Origin: Bosea sp. 685
GTDB taxonomy: Bacteria > Pseudomonadota > Alphaproteobacteria > Rhizobiales > Beijerinckiaceae
DNA: 64,000 bases
Direction: 5' to 3'
NCBI RefSeq assembly: GCF_031884435.1
Contig: NZ_CP134779.1
Coordinates: forward strand, 1,550,001-1,614,000
Positions 38,562-48,966 of this stretch are shown here, one piece after another. The notes under the pieces are model-generated. The model was not told the DNA's origin, searched no databases, and was given only the letters and a program-made list of their open reading frames with translations. The stretch's first letter is position 1. Each line of letters begins with the position of its first letter. The position numbers and the translations under genes were made by a program.

Positions 38562-39026
38562 ATGACGGCTAAGAAGGTTCCCGAGCAGCATTCGCCCCGG
38601 CTGGAGGATCAGCTTTGCTTCGCGGTCTATCTCGCGGGCCATGCCTTCAACCGCGTGTATCGCTCGGTGCTGGCCGAGCTCGGCCTGACCTATCCGCAAT
38701 ATCTGGCCATGCTCGTGCTGTGGGAATGTGACGGGTTGACGGTGAAGGGGATGGGTGAGCGGCTCATGCTCGATTCCGGCACGTTGACGCCGCTGCTGAA
38801 GCGACTGGAGGCCGCCGGCCTGATCCGCCGCGAGCGCGACCGCGAGGATGAGCGGCAGGTGCGGCTATACCTGACGGCGCAGGGCGAGAGCCTGCGCGAT
38901 AAGGGGCGCTGTGTGCCGGACGGCATGGCGCGCGCGCTCGGTGGCACGCTGGAATCCAAGGACCGGCTGCTGGAGCAGTTGAACGCCTTGCGCGATGCGC
39001 TGCTCGCGGCGGCCGAGCCGGCCTGA
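38562..39026 (+). CDS. ohrR: MarR-family organic hydroperoxide sensor OhrR
   Basis: A 154-residue peroxide-sensing repressor. The reactive cysteine is Cys19 in LEDQLCFAVYLAGHAFNRVY, the diagnostic OhrR motif, and the winged helix-turn-helix is LTVKGMGERLMLDSGTLTPL, then LKRLEAAGLIRRERDREDER. A second cysteine near residue 113 (GRCVPDG) could make it the two-cysteine type. Start at ATG 38562 after a GGGAAG ribosome site. It is divergent from ohr, its expected target. Confidence 0.93.
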   Translation: MTAKKVPEQHSPRLEDQLCFAVYLAGHAFNRVYRSVLAELGLTYPQYLAMLVLWECDGLTVKGMGERLMLDSGTLTPLLKRLEAAGLIRRERDREDERQVRLYLTAQGESLRDKGRCVPDGMARALGGTLESKDRLLEQLNALRDALLAAAEPA

Positions 39027-39200
39027 GGCGCAACAGAAGCCCGAAAATTATTTCGCATGGGCTGCCCGCCCGCGCGGCTGCCGTATGGTCGTTGCGGGGC
39101 CGGTTTCGGCGTCATTCCGCGCATGCTTACGGATACTTAACCTTAACGGGCTGTGATGGGGCGAAGCATCGGCAGGTACCTGTCGGCGCATGCGATTCCA

Positions 39201-39240
39201 TTGACGCCCATAAGAACCCATGCTATCCCAAATCATCCCG
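39201..39240 (+). promoter_or_regulatory. mraZ promoter with MraZ-binding repeats
   Basis: On the minus strand TGGG occurs three times with a 10-base period (complements CCCA at 39207-39210, 39217-39220 and 39227-39230), matching the TGGGN-N5 direct repeats bound by MraZ in E. coli. TTGACG at 39201-39206 fits a -35 box, so MraZ would sit across the promoter spacer and autoregulate the dcw operon. The leader to the mraZ start is then about 150 bases. The rest of the 39027-39388 gap holds nothing else I can name. Confidence 0.8.
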
Positions 39241-39388
39241 TCGAAGCAGACAGGCGACAGTCAGGTCAAGGTCCGTGTGCCGCGCGGATTTCGGCCCGCC
39301 CTCGCGCTTTGCCTGCTTCGACGGGGTGTCGTGCCCTCGGCTGTTGCCGAGCCGGGCATGCATGTGAAGAGCAGGCCGGGAGGCGGCG

Positions 39389-39871
39389 TTGACAGACCGC
39401 TTCGTCTCGAACTTCACCAATCGGCTCGACGCCAAAGGGCGCGTGTCCATCCCTGCGAGTTTCCGATCGGTCCTGGCGAAGGACGGCTACGAGGGGCTTT
39501 ACGTCCATCGCACGCTGGACCTGCCGGCGCTGGATGCAGGCGGCCACGCCTTGCGGGCGACGATCGACGATATCCTGGCCCGCTTCTCGCCCTTCTCGGA
39601 CGAATGGGAATTGCTGTCGACGGCTCTGAACGGCGCCTCGGAGGTGCTGAAGGTCGATCCGGAGGGACGCATCATGCTCAGCGAGGCGCTGAAGACGCAT
39701 GCCGGCATCGCAGATGCGGTGACCTTTGTCGGCCACGGCCACAAGTTCCAGATCTGGGAGCCGTCCCGCTTCGAGGCGCATCTGGAGGCGGCGCGGACGC
39801 GGCTGCGAGACGTCAAACGCAGCCTGGGAGTATCATTGCCAATTCCAGCCACTTCGGGGGCGGGGACATGA
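39389..39871 (+). CDS. mraZ: Transcriptional regulator MraZ
   Basis: First gene of the dcw cluster, an AbrB-like double-domain regulator that represses its own promoter. The 160 residues hold two MraZ domains: [20 protein letters not shown] (about 5-24) and [18 protein letters not shown] (about 84-101). It begins at a TTG (39389) with GGGAGGCGG just upstream; the N-terminus MTDRFVSN fits the family, so the weak start looks real and may keep MraZ levels low. It overlaps rsmH by 4 bases. Confidence 0.93.
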   Translation: MTDRFVSNFTNRLDAKGRVSIPASFRSVLAKDGYEGLYVHRTLDLPALDAGGHALRATIDDILARFSPFSDEWELLSTALNGASEVLKVDPEGRIMLSEALKTHAGIADAVTFVGHGHKFQIWEPSRFEAHLEAARTRLRDVKRSLGVSLPIPATSGAGT

Positions 39872-40908
39872 GGGGGCGTCGTAGGCTCGACGAGGTCGCG
39901 GTCGACACGGGCGCCCGCCATGTCCCGGTGCTGCTCGCCGAGGTCCTGCAGGCGCTCGCATTGCAGCCGGGCGGCCGCTATCTCGATGGCACCTTCGGGG
40001 CCGGCGGCTATGCCCGCGCCCTGCTCGAGGCTGCGCCCGGCGCGACCCTTCTGGGGCTCGACCGTGATCCGACGGCGATCGCGGGCGGGGCGGATCTCGT
40101 CGCCGAGATGGCTGGCCGGCTGACCTTGTCGCAGGCGCGCTTCGGCGAACTCGCCGAGGAGGCGCGGCGTTTCCAGATGGCGCCGCTCGACGGCGTTGTG
40201 CTCGATATCGGCGTCTCCTCCATGCAGATCGATCAGGCAGAGCGCGGCTTCTCGTTTCGCTTCGACGGGCCGCTCGACATGCGCATGGGGCGCGAGGGCC
40301 AAAGCGCTGCCGACATCCTCAACGAGTCCGAGGAAGGGCTGCTCGCCAACATCTTCTATCACTATGGCGAGGAGCGGCGCTCGCGCGCCGTGGCGCGCGC
40401 CGTAGTCGAGGCGCGGCGCAAGGAGCCGCTGACGACGACAAAGCAGCTTGCCGATCTCGTCGCCGGCATCGTCTGGACCGAGCCCGGCGGGGCCCATCCC
40501 GCGACGCGGGTGTTCCAGGCCTTGCGCATCGCGGTCAATGACGAGCTTGGCGAGCTGGTCAAGGCGCTGCACGCCGCCGAAGCCGTGCTCAAGCCCGGCG
40601 GGCGGCTGGTCGTGGTGACCTTCCACTCGCTGGAGGACCGCATCGTCAAGCAGTTCATGGCGGCGCGTTCGGGCCGTAGCCCTGCGGGCTCGCGCCACGC
40701 GCCCGTGGTCGCCATCGCCGAGCCGACCTTCCGTCTCGTCTCGAAGGGGGCGGTCGCGCCGACAGAGGCCGAGATGCGGCTCAATCCGCGGGCGCGCTCG
40801 GCCAAGCTGCGCGCGGCCGAGCGACTGGCCACTGCCGCGCGTGCCGCCGAGCCGGATCTGGTGGCGCTCGCCGAAGTGCCCGACCCACAGCCGCGCCGGA
40901 GGCCCTGA
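39868..40908 (+). CDS. rsmH: 16S rRNA (cytosine1402-N4)-methyltransferase RsmH
   Basis: Methylates C1402 of 16S rRNA in the P site. The 346-residue protein starts [20 protein letters not shown], then [10 protein letters not shown], the SAM site [14 protein letters not shown] (about 41), [27 protein letters not shown] and the catalytic region [13 protein letters not shown]. The ATG at 39868 overlaps the mraZ stop as ATGA. It has the usual second place in the dcw cluster. Confidence 0.95.
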   Translation: MRGRRRLDEVAVDTGARHVPVLLAEVLQALALQPGGRYLDGTFGAGGYARALLEAAPGATLLGLDRDPTAIAGGADLVAEMAGRLTLSQARFGELAEEARRFQMAPLDGVVLDIGVSSMQIDQAERGFSFRFDGPLDMRMGREGQSAADILNESEEGLLANIFYHYGEERRSRAVARAVVEARRKEPLTTTKQLADLVAGIVWTEPGGAHPATRVFQALRIAVNDELGELVKALHAAEAVLKPGGRLVVVTFHSLEDRIVKQFMAARSGRSPAGSRHAPVVAIAEPTFRLVSKGAVAPTEAEMRLNPRARSAKLRAAERLATAARAAEPDLVALAEVPDPQPRRRP

Positions 40909-40910
40909 GC

Positions 40911-41297
40911 GTGATCAAGCTGCTCCATGTCGTCGCCATCGGCGCGCTCGTTTCCTCGGCGCTCTATGCCTACACGATCAAATACGGCACCACTCTGGAG
41001 GCCGAGCAATTGCAGAAGATCAAGGGCAAGACGCAGCGCGAGCGCGAGGCCATCGCCGTGCTCAAGGCGGAATGGCAGTTCCTCACCCGGCCCGATCGCT
41101 TGCAGACGCTGGCCGACCGCCATCTCGATCTGCAGCCCTTCTCGGTGACGCAGGTCGTGCGCGCCTCCGACATTCCCAATCGCGGCCCCAAGGTCGACGC
41201 CATCGGCCGCAAGCTTGAGGATCTCGGGCTGGGCCTGCCGACAGAGACCCCCAGGGATCGCAAGGCGAGCGCAACCACGCCCGGAGGCCGGCCATGA
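40911..41297 (+). CDS. ftsL: Cell division protein FtsL
   Basis: A small bitopic divisome protein that works with FtsB and FtsQ to activate FtsWI. The 128 residues begin at a GTG (40911) with one transmembrane segment (LLHVVAIGALVSSALYAYTI), then a coiled coil (about 30-60) and a periplasmic tail with the conserved RPDRLQTLADRHLDLQP. Sequence identity in this family is low, so position between rsmH and ftsI is part of the evidence. It overlaps ftsI by 4 bases. Confidence 0.88.
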   Translation: MIKLLHVVAIGALVSSALYAYTIKYGTTLEAEQLQKIKGKTQREREAIAVLKAEWQFLTRPDRLQTLADRHLDLQPFSVTQVVRASDIPNRGPKVDAIGRKLEDLGLGLPTETPRDRKASATTPGGRP

Positions 41298-43054
41298 GCG
41301 TTGAGACGACCTCCGAGCCTGGCGCCGAGGCGCCGCCGCCGGCACGCCGGCTGTTCGGCTTCCTGCGCGAGGTCTTCCGCATGAGCGGCGAGAAGAGCCA
41401 GCCGCGCGTCGGCCTGGTGATCCTCGCCTTCTCCGCGCTGTTCCTCGCCATCACCGGCCGGCTCGTCATGCTGGCGACGCTGCCCAGCGAGCAGGTCGGC
41501 CTGCGCCGGGCCACCGCGAATGCGATCTCCGCTGCGCGGCCCGATATCCTCGACCGCAACGGCGTGGTGCTGGCGACCGATATCAGGACGGTTTCGGTCT
41601 TCGCCGAACCGCGCAACATCCTCGACAAGGACGAGGCGACGGAGCTCCTGACCGCCGTCCTGCCCGATCTCGACGCCAAGGAGCTGCGCGAGAAGCTCGG
41701 CACCAGGAAGGGCTTCGTCTGGATCAAGCGCGAGATCACGCCGCGCCAGCAGGCGGAGGTCCACCGGCTCGGCATCCCCGGGGTTGGATTCGTGCCCGAG
41801 AACAAGCGCGTCTACCCCAACGGACCGGCCGCGGCCCATGTGTTGGGCTTCGCCAGCGTCGACAATGTCGGCATCGCCGGTATGGAGAAATACATCGACA
41901 CGCAGGGCCTGCAGGACCTGTACGGGGCGGGGCTCGCGACGCAGGCCTCCGACCTGAAACCGGTGACGCTCTCGGTCGATCTGCGTATCCAGCACCTGCT
42001 GCGAGACGAATTGGTCAAGGGCATGGAGCGATTCAAGGCGATCGCCGCCGCTGGCGCCATCCTGGACGTCAACACCGGCGAGGTGCTGGGGCTGGTCTCG
42101 CTGCCGGATTTCGACCCGGGCAATCCGGTTGACGCGCTGGAGAAGGACCGGATCAACCGGATGAATGTCGGCGTCTATGAAATGGGCTCGACCTTCAAGG
42201 CGCTGACCATCGCGATGGCGCTGGATTCGGGCAAGGCGAACATCAATTCGAGCTATTCGACCGCGGGCGGGATGATGCGCTTCGGCCGGCAGGTCATCAA
42301 GGAATACCATGGCACGGGGCGCACGCTGACGGTGCCGGAAGTGTTCGTGCATTCGTCGAACATGGGTTCGATCAAGATGGCGCTCTCCGTCGGCGTCGAG
42401 GGCCACAAGGCCTTCCTGAAGAAGATGATGCAGCTCGACCGGATGCAGACCGAATTGCCGGAAAGCGCATCGCCGATCGTGCCTACGCGCTGGGGCGAGA
42501 TCAACACGGCGACGATCGCCTTCGGTCACGGGCTCGCGGTTGCGCCGATTCAGGCGATGGCGGCGGTGGGCGCGCTGGTCAATGGCGGCACCTTCATCAC
42601 TCCGACCTTCCTGAAGCGTTCCGAAGAGGACGCAAAGAAGACCGGCGTGCGCGTGATCAAGCCGGAGACCTCGGAAGCGATGCGCTTCATCATGCGCGTC
42701 AATGGCGAGAAGGGCTCGGCCCGCAAGGCCGACATCCCCGGCTATTTCGTCGGCGGCAAAACGGGAACGGCCGAAAAGGTCATCAACGGGCGCTACGCCA
42801 AGAACCGCAACTTCACCACCTTCACGGCGATTGCGCCGTCCGACAAGCCGCGCTTCCTCTTCCTTGCGATCTATGACGAACCCAAGGGCTATGCCGAAAG
42901 CGGCGGCTACTCGACGGCCGCCTGGAACGCCGGTGTCACCACCGGCAAGGTGATCGAGCGCGCGGCGCCGATTCTCGGCCTGGCGCCGCGCTTCGAGCCC
43001 CCGACGGCGCCGTTCCCGCTGATGGCGAAGCTCGGCGCCTGGGGCAGTCGCTGA
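41294..43054 (+). CDS. ftsI: Septal peptidoglycan transpeptidase FtsI (PBP3)
   Basis: Class B penicillin-binding protein that crosslinks septal peptidoglycan as the partner of FtsW. The 586 residues have a short cytoplasmic tail, one transmembrane helix at about 41-60, a pedestal domain (ARPDILDRNGVVLATDI), and the transpeptidase domain with the catalytic Ser in GSTFKALTIA (about 300), the SxN motif in HSSNMGSIK and KTG in GGKTGTAEK. Confidence 0.96.
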   Translation: MSVETTSEPGAEAPPPARRLFGFLREVFRMSGEKSQPRVGLVILAFSALFLAITGRLVMLATLPSEQVGLRRATANAISAARPDILDRNGVVLATDIRTVSVFAEPRNILDKDEATELLTAVLPDLDAKELREKLGTRKGFVWIKREITPRQQAEVHRLGIPGVGFVPENKRVYPNGPAAAHVLGFASVDNVGIAGMEKYIDTQGLQDLYGAGLATQASDLKPVTLSVDLRIQHLLRDELVKGMERFKAIAAAGAILDVNTGEVLGLVSLPDFDPGNPVDALEKDRINRMNVGVYEMGSTFKALTIAMALDSGKANINSSYSTAGGMMRFGRQVIKEYHGTGRTLTVPEVFVHSSNMGSIKMALSVGVEGHKAFLKKMMQLDRMQTELPESASPIVPTRWGEINTATIAFGHGLAVAPIQAMAAVGALVNGGTFITPTFLKRSEEDAKKTGVRVIKPETSEAMRFIMRVNGEKGSARKADIPGYFVGGKTGTAEKVINGRYAKNRNFTTFTAIAPSDKPRFLFLAIYDEPKGYAESGGYSTAAWNAGVTTGKVIERAAPILGLAPRFEPPTAPFPLMAKLGAWGSR

Positions 43055-43105
43055 TAGCATGGCGGGGCGGTTGTTGTTGTGGGCAGGCAGGGCTTTGAGC
43101 GAGCG

Positions 43106-44563
43106 ATGAATGCGCGAAACTGGAGCCTTGGCCAACTTTTTCCCGAGGCCTTCCCCTCCGACAAGGACCGCAGCGTAACGGGTGTCGCCTTCGACAGCCG
43201 TAAGGTCGCGCCCGGCACAGTCTTCGTGGCACTCGCCGGGGCCAAGGCCGACGGTGCGCGCTTCGTCGCGGACGCGGTCGCGCGGGGTGCGACTGCCGTC
43301 GTCTCGGGCCAGCCCAGGCCGAAGGATCTCGACGGCACGATCGCCTTCGCACAGGTCGGCGATCCGCGCCTGGCCTTGTCGTTGGCGGCGGCGGTCGTCC
43401 ATCCGCGCCAGCCCGCAACCATCGTCGCGGTGACGGGCACGAGCGGCAAATCCTCGGTCGCCGACTTCACACGCCAGATCTTCCAGGTGCTCGGCCATGA
43501 GGCGGCGAGCCTCGGCACGGTCGGTATCGTCACCTCCAAGGGCTCGAAATACGGCTCGCTGACGACGCCCGATCCGCTGTCGCTGCATGCCTCGCTCGAC
43601 AAGCTTGCGAGCGATGGCGTCACGCATCTGGCGATGGAGGCCTCCTCGCATGGGCTCGACCAGCGCCGGCTCGACGGGGTGCGGCTTGCTGCCGGCGCCT
43701 ATCTCAATCTCGGCCGCGACCATCTCGATTACCACCCCACCGTCGAGGACTATCTCGACGCCAAGCTGCGGCTCTGGGATCTGCTGCCCGCTGGCGCGCC
43801 GGTCGTGATCAATCGCGACGGGGCGTTTGCCGACAAGGCCGCCGCCGCCGCTATAGCGAAGGGCCATCCCATCATCGGCGTCGGCCGTACCGGTGAGACG
43901 CTGACATTGCTGGAGGTGCTGCGGGAGGGCTTTTCGCAGCGTCTGCGGGTTCGGGCTCAGGGTCGGGAGATCGAGGTCGTGCTGCCGCTGGTCGGCGATT
44001 TCATGGCCGGCAATGCGCTGGCCGCCGCCGGGCTCGCTGTCGCGACGGGCGAGGCGCCAGAGGCCGCGCTCAACGCTTTGTCGGGCCTCGTCGGCGTGCC
44101 GGGGCGGCTCGAACGCGTCGGCTCGCTGAAGGGTGGGCTCGCCGTCGTCGATTTCGCCCATAAGCCCGACGCCCTGGAGGCCGTGCTTGCGACCTTGCGG
44201 CCCTATGCGGCGGGGCGTCTGATCTGCGTTTTCGGCTGCGGCGGCGATCGCGACCGCGGCAAGCGGCCGGTGATGGGCCAGATCGCGGCCGATCTCGCCG
44301 ATCTCGCGATCGTGACAGACGACAATCCGCGAACCGAGGATCCCGCCGCGATCCGGGCCGAAATCCTGGCGGCTTCCCCCAAGCTGACCGAGATCGGCGA
44401 CCGGGCGAAGGCCATTCGCCACGCTGTCGGCCTGCTGGGCGCAGGCGATGTCCTCGTCGTAGCCGGAAAAGGCCATGAAACCGGCCAGATCATCGGCGAC
44501 CGGACATTACCGTTCTCGGATCAGGACGTCGTGCGGGCGGCGATTGCGGAGATGAGTCAATGA
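43106..44563 (+). CDS. murE: UDP-MurNAc-tripeptide ligase MurE
   Basis: Adds the third residue, meso-diaminopimelate, to UDP-MurNAc-L-Ala-D-Glu. The 485 residues show the N-domain (VTGVAFDSRKVAPGTVFVAL), ATP loop TGTSGKSSVADF (about 108), HLAMEASSHGLDQRRLDG and the DAP-specificity motif DDNPRTEDP (about 405). ATG 43106 is chosen over a GTG at 43079 because it keeps the usual short N-terminus. It overlaps murF by 4 bases. Confidence 0.95.
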   Translation: MNARNWSLGQLFPEAFPSDKDRSVTGVAFDSRKVAPGTVFVALAGAKADGARFVADAVARGATAVVSGQPRPKDLDGTIAFAQVGDPRLALSLAAAVVHPRQPATIVAVTGTSGKSSVADFTRQIFQVLGHEAASLGTVGIVTSKGSKYGSLTTPDPLSLHASLDKLASDGVTHLAMEASSHGLDQRRLDGVRLAAGAYLNLGRDHLDYHPTVEDYLDAKLRLWDLLPAGAPVVINRDGAFADKAAAAAIAKGHPIIGVGRTGETLTLLEVLREGFSQRLRVRAQGREIEVVLPLVGDFMAGNALAAAGLAVATGEAPEAALNALSGLVGVPGRLERVGSLKGGLAVVDFAHKPDALEAVLATLRPYAAGRLICVFGCGGDRDRGKRPVMGQIAADLADLAIVTDDNPRTEDPAAIRAEILAASPKLTEIGDRAKAIRHAVGLLGAGDVLVVAGKGHETGQIIGDRTLPFSDQDVVRAAIAEMSQ

Positions 44564-45984
44564 GCGCGCCCTTGTGGAGCGGAGACAGCCTGGTCGCGGC
44601 CATGGGGGCGCGGCTTGCCGGGGCAATGCCGGCCGCCGTGACAGGGGCTTCGATCGACACCCGCACGCTGGAGCCGGGCGACGCCTTCTTCGCCATCCAG
44701 GGGGAGGCGCGCGACGGCCATGAATTCGTCGCTGGGGCGCTCGCGAAAGGCGCCGCGCTCGCGGTGATCGACGAGGCGCATGCCGCACGATTCAGCGGCG
44801 AGGGGCCTTACGCCGTGGTGCCCGACGTGCTGCGGGCGATGGAGTTGGCCGGCGCGGCGCGCCGGGCCGAACTCAAGGCCCAGGTCGTCGCGGTGACGGG
44901 CTCCGTCGGCAAGACCGGCACCAAGGAAGCGCTGCGGCTCGTCCTGTCGCGTCAGGGCAAGACGCACGCACCGGTCGCCTCCTACAATAATCACTGGGGC
45001 GTGCCACTGACCTTGTGCCGCACGCCGGCCGATGTCGCCTATGGCGTTTATGAGATCGGCATGAGCAACCCCGGCGAAATCCTGCCGCTGGCCCGGCTCG
45101 TGCGCCCGCATGTCGCGATCATCACGACGATCCAGCCGGTGCATTTGGCGGCCTTCGCCTCGCTCGAAGGCATCGCCGAAGAAAAGGCCTCGGTGTTCTG
45201 GGCCTTGGAGCCTGGCGGCACCGCCATCATCAACGCCGACATCCCACAGACCGAGCTCTTGCGCAGTCTCGCCAAGGCCGGCCCGGCCGGGCGCATCATC
45301 AGCTTCGGCGAGAGCATGGATGCCGATGTCAGGCTGGTTTCCTGCGCGCTGAAACCGGATGTCTCCACGGTCGATGCCGTGGTGATGGGCCAGCCGGTCA
45401 CCTATCGGCTCGGCAGCCCGGGCAAGCATATCGTGCTGAATTCGCTCGCGGTTCTCGCTGCCGTCGCGGCGCTTGGCGCCGATCTCGCTTTGGCGGCGCT
45501 GGCGCTGGGCGATCTCAAGCCGCCGGCCGGACGCGGCGCACGGCAGATCCTGCAAGGGCCGGGCGGGGCCTTCGCACTGATCGACGAGAGCTATAACGGC
45601 AACCCGGCCTCGATGCGGGCGGCGATCGAGAATCTCGGTCGCATGCCGGTCTCCGGGCGCGGCCGGCGCGTTGCCGTGCTGGGCGACATGCTGGAGCTTG
45701 GGCCGAGCGGGCCCGACCTCCACAAAGGCCTGGCCGAGGTTGTGCTCGGCAACGGCGTCGACAAGGTTTTCGCCTGTGGTCCATTGATGCGCGGGCTCTA
45801 CGACAGCTTGCCATCCACCCTTCGGGGGGCTTATGCCGCCCAGTCGAGCGGACTCGAGCCGCTCGTACTGGATGCGATCAGGGCCGGCGACGTCGTCACG
45901 GTCAAGGGGTCGCTGGGTTCGCGCATGGGGCCGATCGTGAAGGCGATCGTGGCGCGCTTTCCGGCCCTGCAGGCCGATGAATAG
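44560..45984 (+). CDS. murF: UDP-MurNAc-tripeptide:D-Ala-D-Ala ligase MurF
   Basis: Adds the D-Ala-D-Ala dipeptide to complete the UDP-MurNAc pentapeptide. The 474-residue protein has the N-domain with ASIDTRTLEPGDAFFAIQGE, ATP loop TGSVGKTGTKEAL (about 111), YNNHWGVPLTLCR, EIGMSNPGEI and the C-terminal DESYNGNPASMRAAI. It is coupled to murE by overlapping ATGA. Confidence 0.95.
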   Translation: MSAPLWSGDSLVAAMGARLAGAMPAAVTGASIDTRTLEPGDAFFAIQGEARDGHEFVAGALAKGAALAVIDEAHAARFSGEGPYAVVPDVLRAMELAGAARRAELKAQVVAVTGSVGKTGTKEALRLVLSRQGKTHAPVASYNNHWGVPLTLCRTPADVAYGVYEIGMSNPGEILPLARLVRPHVAIITTIQPVHLAAFASLEGIAEEKASVFWALEPGGTAIINADIPQTELLRSLAKAGPAGRIISFGESMDADVRLVSCALKPDVSTVDAVVMGQPVTYRLGSPGKHIVLNSLAVLAAVAALGADLALAALALGDLKPPAGRGARQILQGPGGAFALIDESYNGNPASMRAAIENLGRMPVSGRGRRVAVLGDMLELGPSGPDLHKGLAEVVLGNGVDKVFACGPLMRGLYDSLPSTLRGAYAAQSSGLEPLVLDAIRAGDVVTVKGSLGSRMGPIVKAIVARFPALQADE

Positions 45985-46003
45985 AACAAGAGACTGAAAA
46001 CCG

Positions 46004-47086
46004 ATGCTTGTCTGGCTCGCCGACTTCTCCGGCACGTTCCCGATCCTGAACGTGTTCCGCTACATCACCTTCCGCGCTGGCGGTGCAACTGCGACCGCGC
46101 TTCTTTTTGTCTTCTTCTTCGGTCCGGTTGCGATCTCCTGGCTGCGCATCAAGCAAGGCAAGGGCCAGCCGATCCGCACTGACGGACCGGAATCCCATCT
46201 CGCCAAGCGCGGCACGCCGACCATGGGCGGGCTGATGATCCTGGCCGGGCTGTTCGCGGCAACGCTGCTCTGGGGCAATCTGCGCAATCCTTACGTCTGG
46301 ATCGTGCTCGGGGTCACCGCGAGCTACGGCGCCATCGGCTTCTACGACGATTTCCTGAAGGTCACGAAGCAGTCCCACAAGGGCTTCTCCGGCAGGGCAA
46401 GGCTCCTGCTCGAGGTGGCGATCGCGCTGATCGCCTGCACCTTCATCATGCAGACGCAGCCGCCGGCGATCTCGTCGGGCTTCGCCATGCCCTTCCTCAA
46501 GGAAGCGATCATTCCGCTCGGCATCCTGTTCCCGCTGGTCGCCGCCTTCGTCGTGGTCGGGGCCGGTAATTCGGTGAACCTGACCGACGGGCTCGACGGG
46601 CTCGCCATCGTGCCGGTGATGATCGCGGCCGGCACCTTCGGCTTCATTGCTTATCTCGCCGGTAACGCCATCTTCGCCAACTATCTGCAGATCCATCATG
46701 TCCCAGGCGTCGGCGAGCTCGCCGTGATCTGCGGCGCGATGATGGGTGCGGGGCTCGGCTTCCTCTGGTTCAATGCGCCGCCGGCGCAGATCTTCATGGG
46801 CGACACCGGCTCGCTCGGCCTGGGCGGCATGCTCGGCACCATAGCGGTCGCGATCAAGCACGAGATCGTGCTCGCCATCGTCGGCGGCCTGTTCGTGGTC
46901 GAGGCGCTCTCGGTCATCATCCAGGTCGCGGTGTTCAAGCGCACCGGCAAGCGCGTCTTCCTGATGGCACCGATCCACCATCATTTCGAGAAGCTGGGCT
47001 GGACCGAGCCGCAAGTGGTGATCCGCTTCTGGATCATCTCGGTGGTGCTGGCGCTGGTCGGTCTCTCCACGCTCAAGCTGCGCTGA
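46004..47086 (+). CDS. mraY: Phospho-N-acetylmuramoyl-pentapeptide transferase MraY
   Basis: Integral membrane enzyme that makes lipid I from undecaprenyl phosphate. The 360 residues have about ten transmembrane segments and the catalytic acidic motifs GFYDDFLK (about 115), [10 protein letters not shown] (about 193) and [12 protein letters not shown] (about 266), followed by [11 protein letters not shown]. It starts 20 bases after murF. Confidence 0.96.
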   Translation: MLVWLADFSGTFPILNVFRYITFRAGGATATALLFVFFFGPVAISWLRIKQGKGQPIRTDGPESHLAKRGTPTMGGLMILAGLFAATLLWGNLRNPYVWIVLGVTASYGAIGFYDDFLKVTKQSHKGFSGRARLLLEVAIALIACTFIMQTQPPAISSGFAMPFLKEAIIPLGILFPLVAAFVVVGAGNSVNLTDGLDGLAIVPVMIAAGTFGFIAYLAGNAIFANYLQIHHVPGVGELAVICGAMMGAGLGFLWFNAPPAQIFMGDTGSLGLGGMLGTIAVAIKHEIVLAIVGGLFVVEALSVIIQVAVFKRTGKRVFLMAPIHHHFEKLGWTEPQVVIRFWIISVVLALVGLSTLKLR

Positions 47087-47087
47087 C

Positions 47088-48518
47088 ATGACGCCCGTGA
47101 CAGTTTTCAAAGGCAAGCGCCTGGCTCTATTCGGGCTCGGCGGCTCGGGGCTGGCCACAGTGCGCGCCTTGAAGGCGGGCGGGGCGGAGGTCGCGGCTTG
47201 GGACGACAACCAAGCGAGCCGCGACAAGGCTTCAGTCGAGGGCATTGCGATCGTCGATCTCGCCTTGGCGGACTGGGCGGGTTTTGCGGCGTTCATCCTA
47301 TCGCCGGGCGTGCCGCTGACCCATCCGCAGCCGCATTGGACGGTCGAGAAGGCCAGGGTCGCCGGCGTCGAGATCATCGGCGATGTCGAATTGTTCTTCC
47401 GCGAGCGGGCGAAGATCGCGCCCGCCGCGCCGGTCGTCTGCATCACCGGCACCAATGGCAAGTCGACGACGACGGCGCTGATCGCGCATGTGCTGCGCCA
47501 GGCCGGCCGCGATGTGCAGATGGGCGGCAATATCGGCACGGCCGTGCTGGCGCTGGAGCCGCCGGCGCAAGCCCGCATCCATGTCATCGAATGCTCGAGC
47601 TACCAGATCGACCTCGCGCCCTCGCTGACGCCGACCGTCGGCATCCAGATGAACCTGACGCCGGACCATCTCGACCGGCACGGCACCTTCGAAAACTACG
47701 GCGCGATCAAGGAGCGCCTCGTCGCCCAGTCCGACATCGCCGTGATCGGCGTCGATGACGAGCCGTCCAAGCAGATGGCGCGGCGGCGCGCGGCCTCAGG
47801 CCTGCCGCTGGTCAAGATCAGCGGCGAGCAGCCGCTGGATGAGGGCGTCTTCGCCGGCATCACGGCCAATGCCGGCAAGCTCGACACCCGCATCGTCCAG
47901 GTCAAGGACGGCAAGCCCAAGGTCGTGGCGAACCTCGCCGGCATCGGCAGCTTACGCGGCTCCCACAATGCCCAGAACGCGGCGGCGGCTTTTGCGGCCT
48001 GTTTCGCGCTGGGACTGAGCGCCGAGGAGATCGCGGCGGGCTTCAAGACCTATCCGGGGCTGGCCCACCGCATGGAGGAGATCGGCCGCGTCGGCCGGAT
48101 CGTCTTCATCAATGATTCCAAGGCGACCAACGCCGATTCCACCGAAAAGGCGCTGACCTCCTTCCGCGACATCTTCTGGATTTTGGGCGGCAAGGCGAAG
48201 GAGGGCGGCATCGAGAGCCTGACGCGCTACTTCCCCAACATCGCCAAGGCCTATCTCATCGGCGCGGCGAGCGATCTGTTCGCGGCGACCTTCGATCAGG
48301 ACGGCCGCGTCGCTTACGAGCGCAGCGGCACGCTCGATGTCGCGGTCGCTGCCGCGACACGCGACGCGCAGGCTCAGCCCGGCGAAGGCGAGATCGCGGT
48401 GCTGCTCTCGCCGGCTTGCGCCTCCTTCGACCAGTTCCCGAATTTCGAGGTGCGCGGCGACGCCTTCAGGGCGTTGGTCAAGGCCTTGCCGGGATTTGTG
48501 GGGTTCGGAGCGGGTTAG
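47088..48518 (+). CDS. murD: UDP-MurNAc-L-alanine:D-glutamate ligase MurD
   Basis: Adds D-glutamate to UDP-MurNAc-L-Ala. The 476 residues show a Rossmann-like N-domain ([17 protein letters not shown]), the ATP loop [14 protein letters not shown] (about 120), [17 protein letters not shown] and [17 protein letters not shown] (about 345). It starts one base after the mraY stop. In most alphaproteobacteria ftsW follows directly; here 2.6 kb intervene. Confidence 0.95.
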   Translation: MTPVTVFKGKRLALFGLGGSGLATVRALKAGGAEVAAWDDNQASRDKASVEGIAIVDLALADWAGFAAFILSPGVPLTHPQPHWTVEKARVAGVEIIGDVELFFRERAKIAPAAPVVCITGTNGKSTTTALIAHVLRQAGRDVQMGGNIGTAVLALEPPAQARIHVIECSSYQIDLAPSLTPTVGIQMNLTPDHLDRHGTFENYGAIKERLVAQSDIAVIGVDDEPSKQMARRRAASGLPLVKISGEQPLDEGVFAGITANAGKLDTRIVQVKDGKPKVVANLAGIGSLRGSHNAQNAAAAFAACFALGLSAEEIAAGFKTYPGLAHRMEEIGRVGRIVFINDSKATNADSTEKALTSFRDIFWILGGKAKEGGIESLTRYFPNIAKAYLIGAASDLFAATFDQDGRVAYERSGTLDVAVAAATRDAQAQPGEGEIAVLLSPACASFDQFPNFEVRGDAFRALVKALPGFVGFGAG

Positions 48519-48549
48519 GCCGTTCCACAGACATGCTCGTCAAACCCGA

Positions 48550-48966
48550 TCATGTCGATGTGTCCATGATGTAGGGAACGCTGCTCGCGACGATGGCGAG
48601 CTCGATCGCATTGAAGAGCATGCCGCCGCAATGCAGCCAGCGTAGCTGACGGGCCGCATCGGCAGGCCGGGCATCGATCTGGGCATCCAACCGCGGCAAG
48701 AACCAGCGGCGCGCCGAGACCGTGAAAGCCAAGACGCCGATGCCAATGACGACGGCCCGTCGACCCGCCACGGCGAAAGCCACCGTTCCAATGACACTGG
48801 TGATCGTCAATGCCAGGAAATAAGCATGGAACATGCCGCGCAAAAGCCGGGCGACTTGCGGGATGTCGAGTTTGAAGAAGAGAAAGCCGGGCGCCGCCAG
48901 CAGGAAATAAGCCATCGGAAGCATCAGAATGACGATGGCGAAGAAGGCAGCGGCATCCGTCGTCAT
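48550..48966 (-). CDS. Putative small integral membrane protein inside dcw cluster
   Basis: A 138-residue protein of unknown function, transcribed against the dcw genes. It has four hydrophobic segments: AAFFAIVILMLPMAYFLLAA, YFLALTITSVIGTVAFAV, AVVIGIGVLAFTV and FNAIELAIVASSVPYI. I recognise no family. The ATG at 48966 is preferred over a TTG at 48996. With the next two genes it forms an insertion between murD and ftsW. Confidence 0.65.
   Translation of the reverse strand: MTTDAAAFFAIVILMLPMAYFLLAAPGFLFFKLDIPQVARLLRGMFHAYFLALTITSVIGTVAFAVAGRRAVVIGIGVLAFTVSARRWFLPRLDAQIDARPADAARQLRWLHCGGMLFNAIELAIVASSVPYIMDTST

Noticed and set aside
40970..44476. A 1168-codon antisense reading frame opposite ftsI-murE
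   Set aside because: It is the mirror of high-GC codon bias in the real genes; it has no start context or recognisable domain and runs through essential genes.
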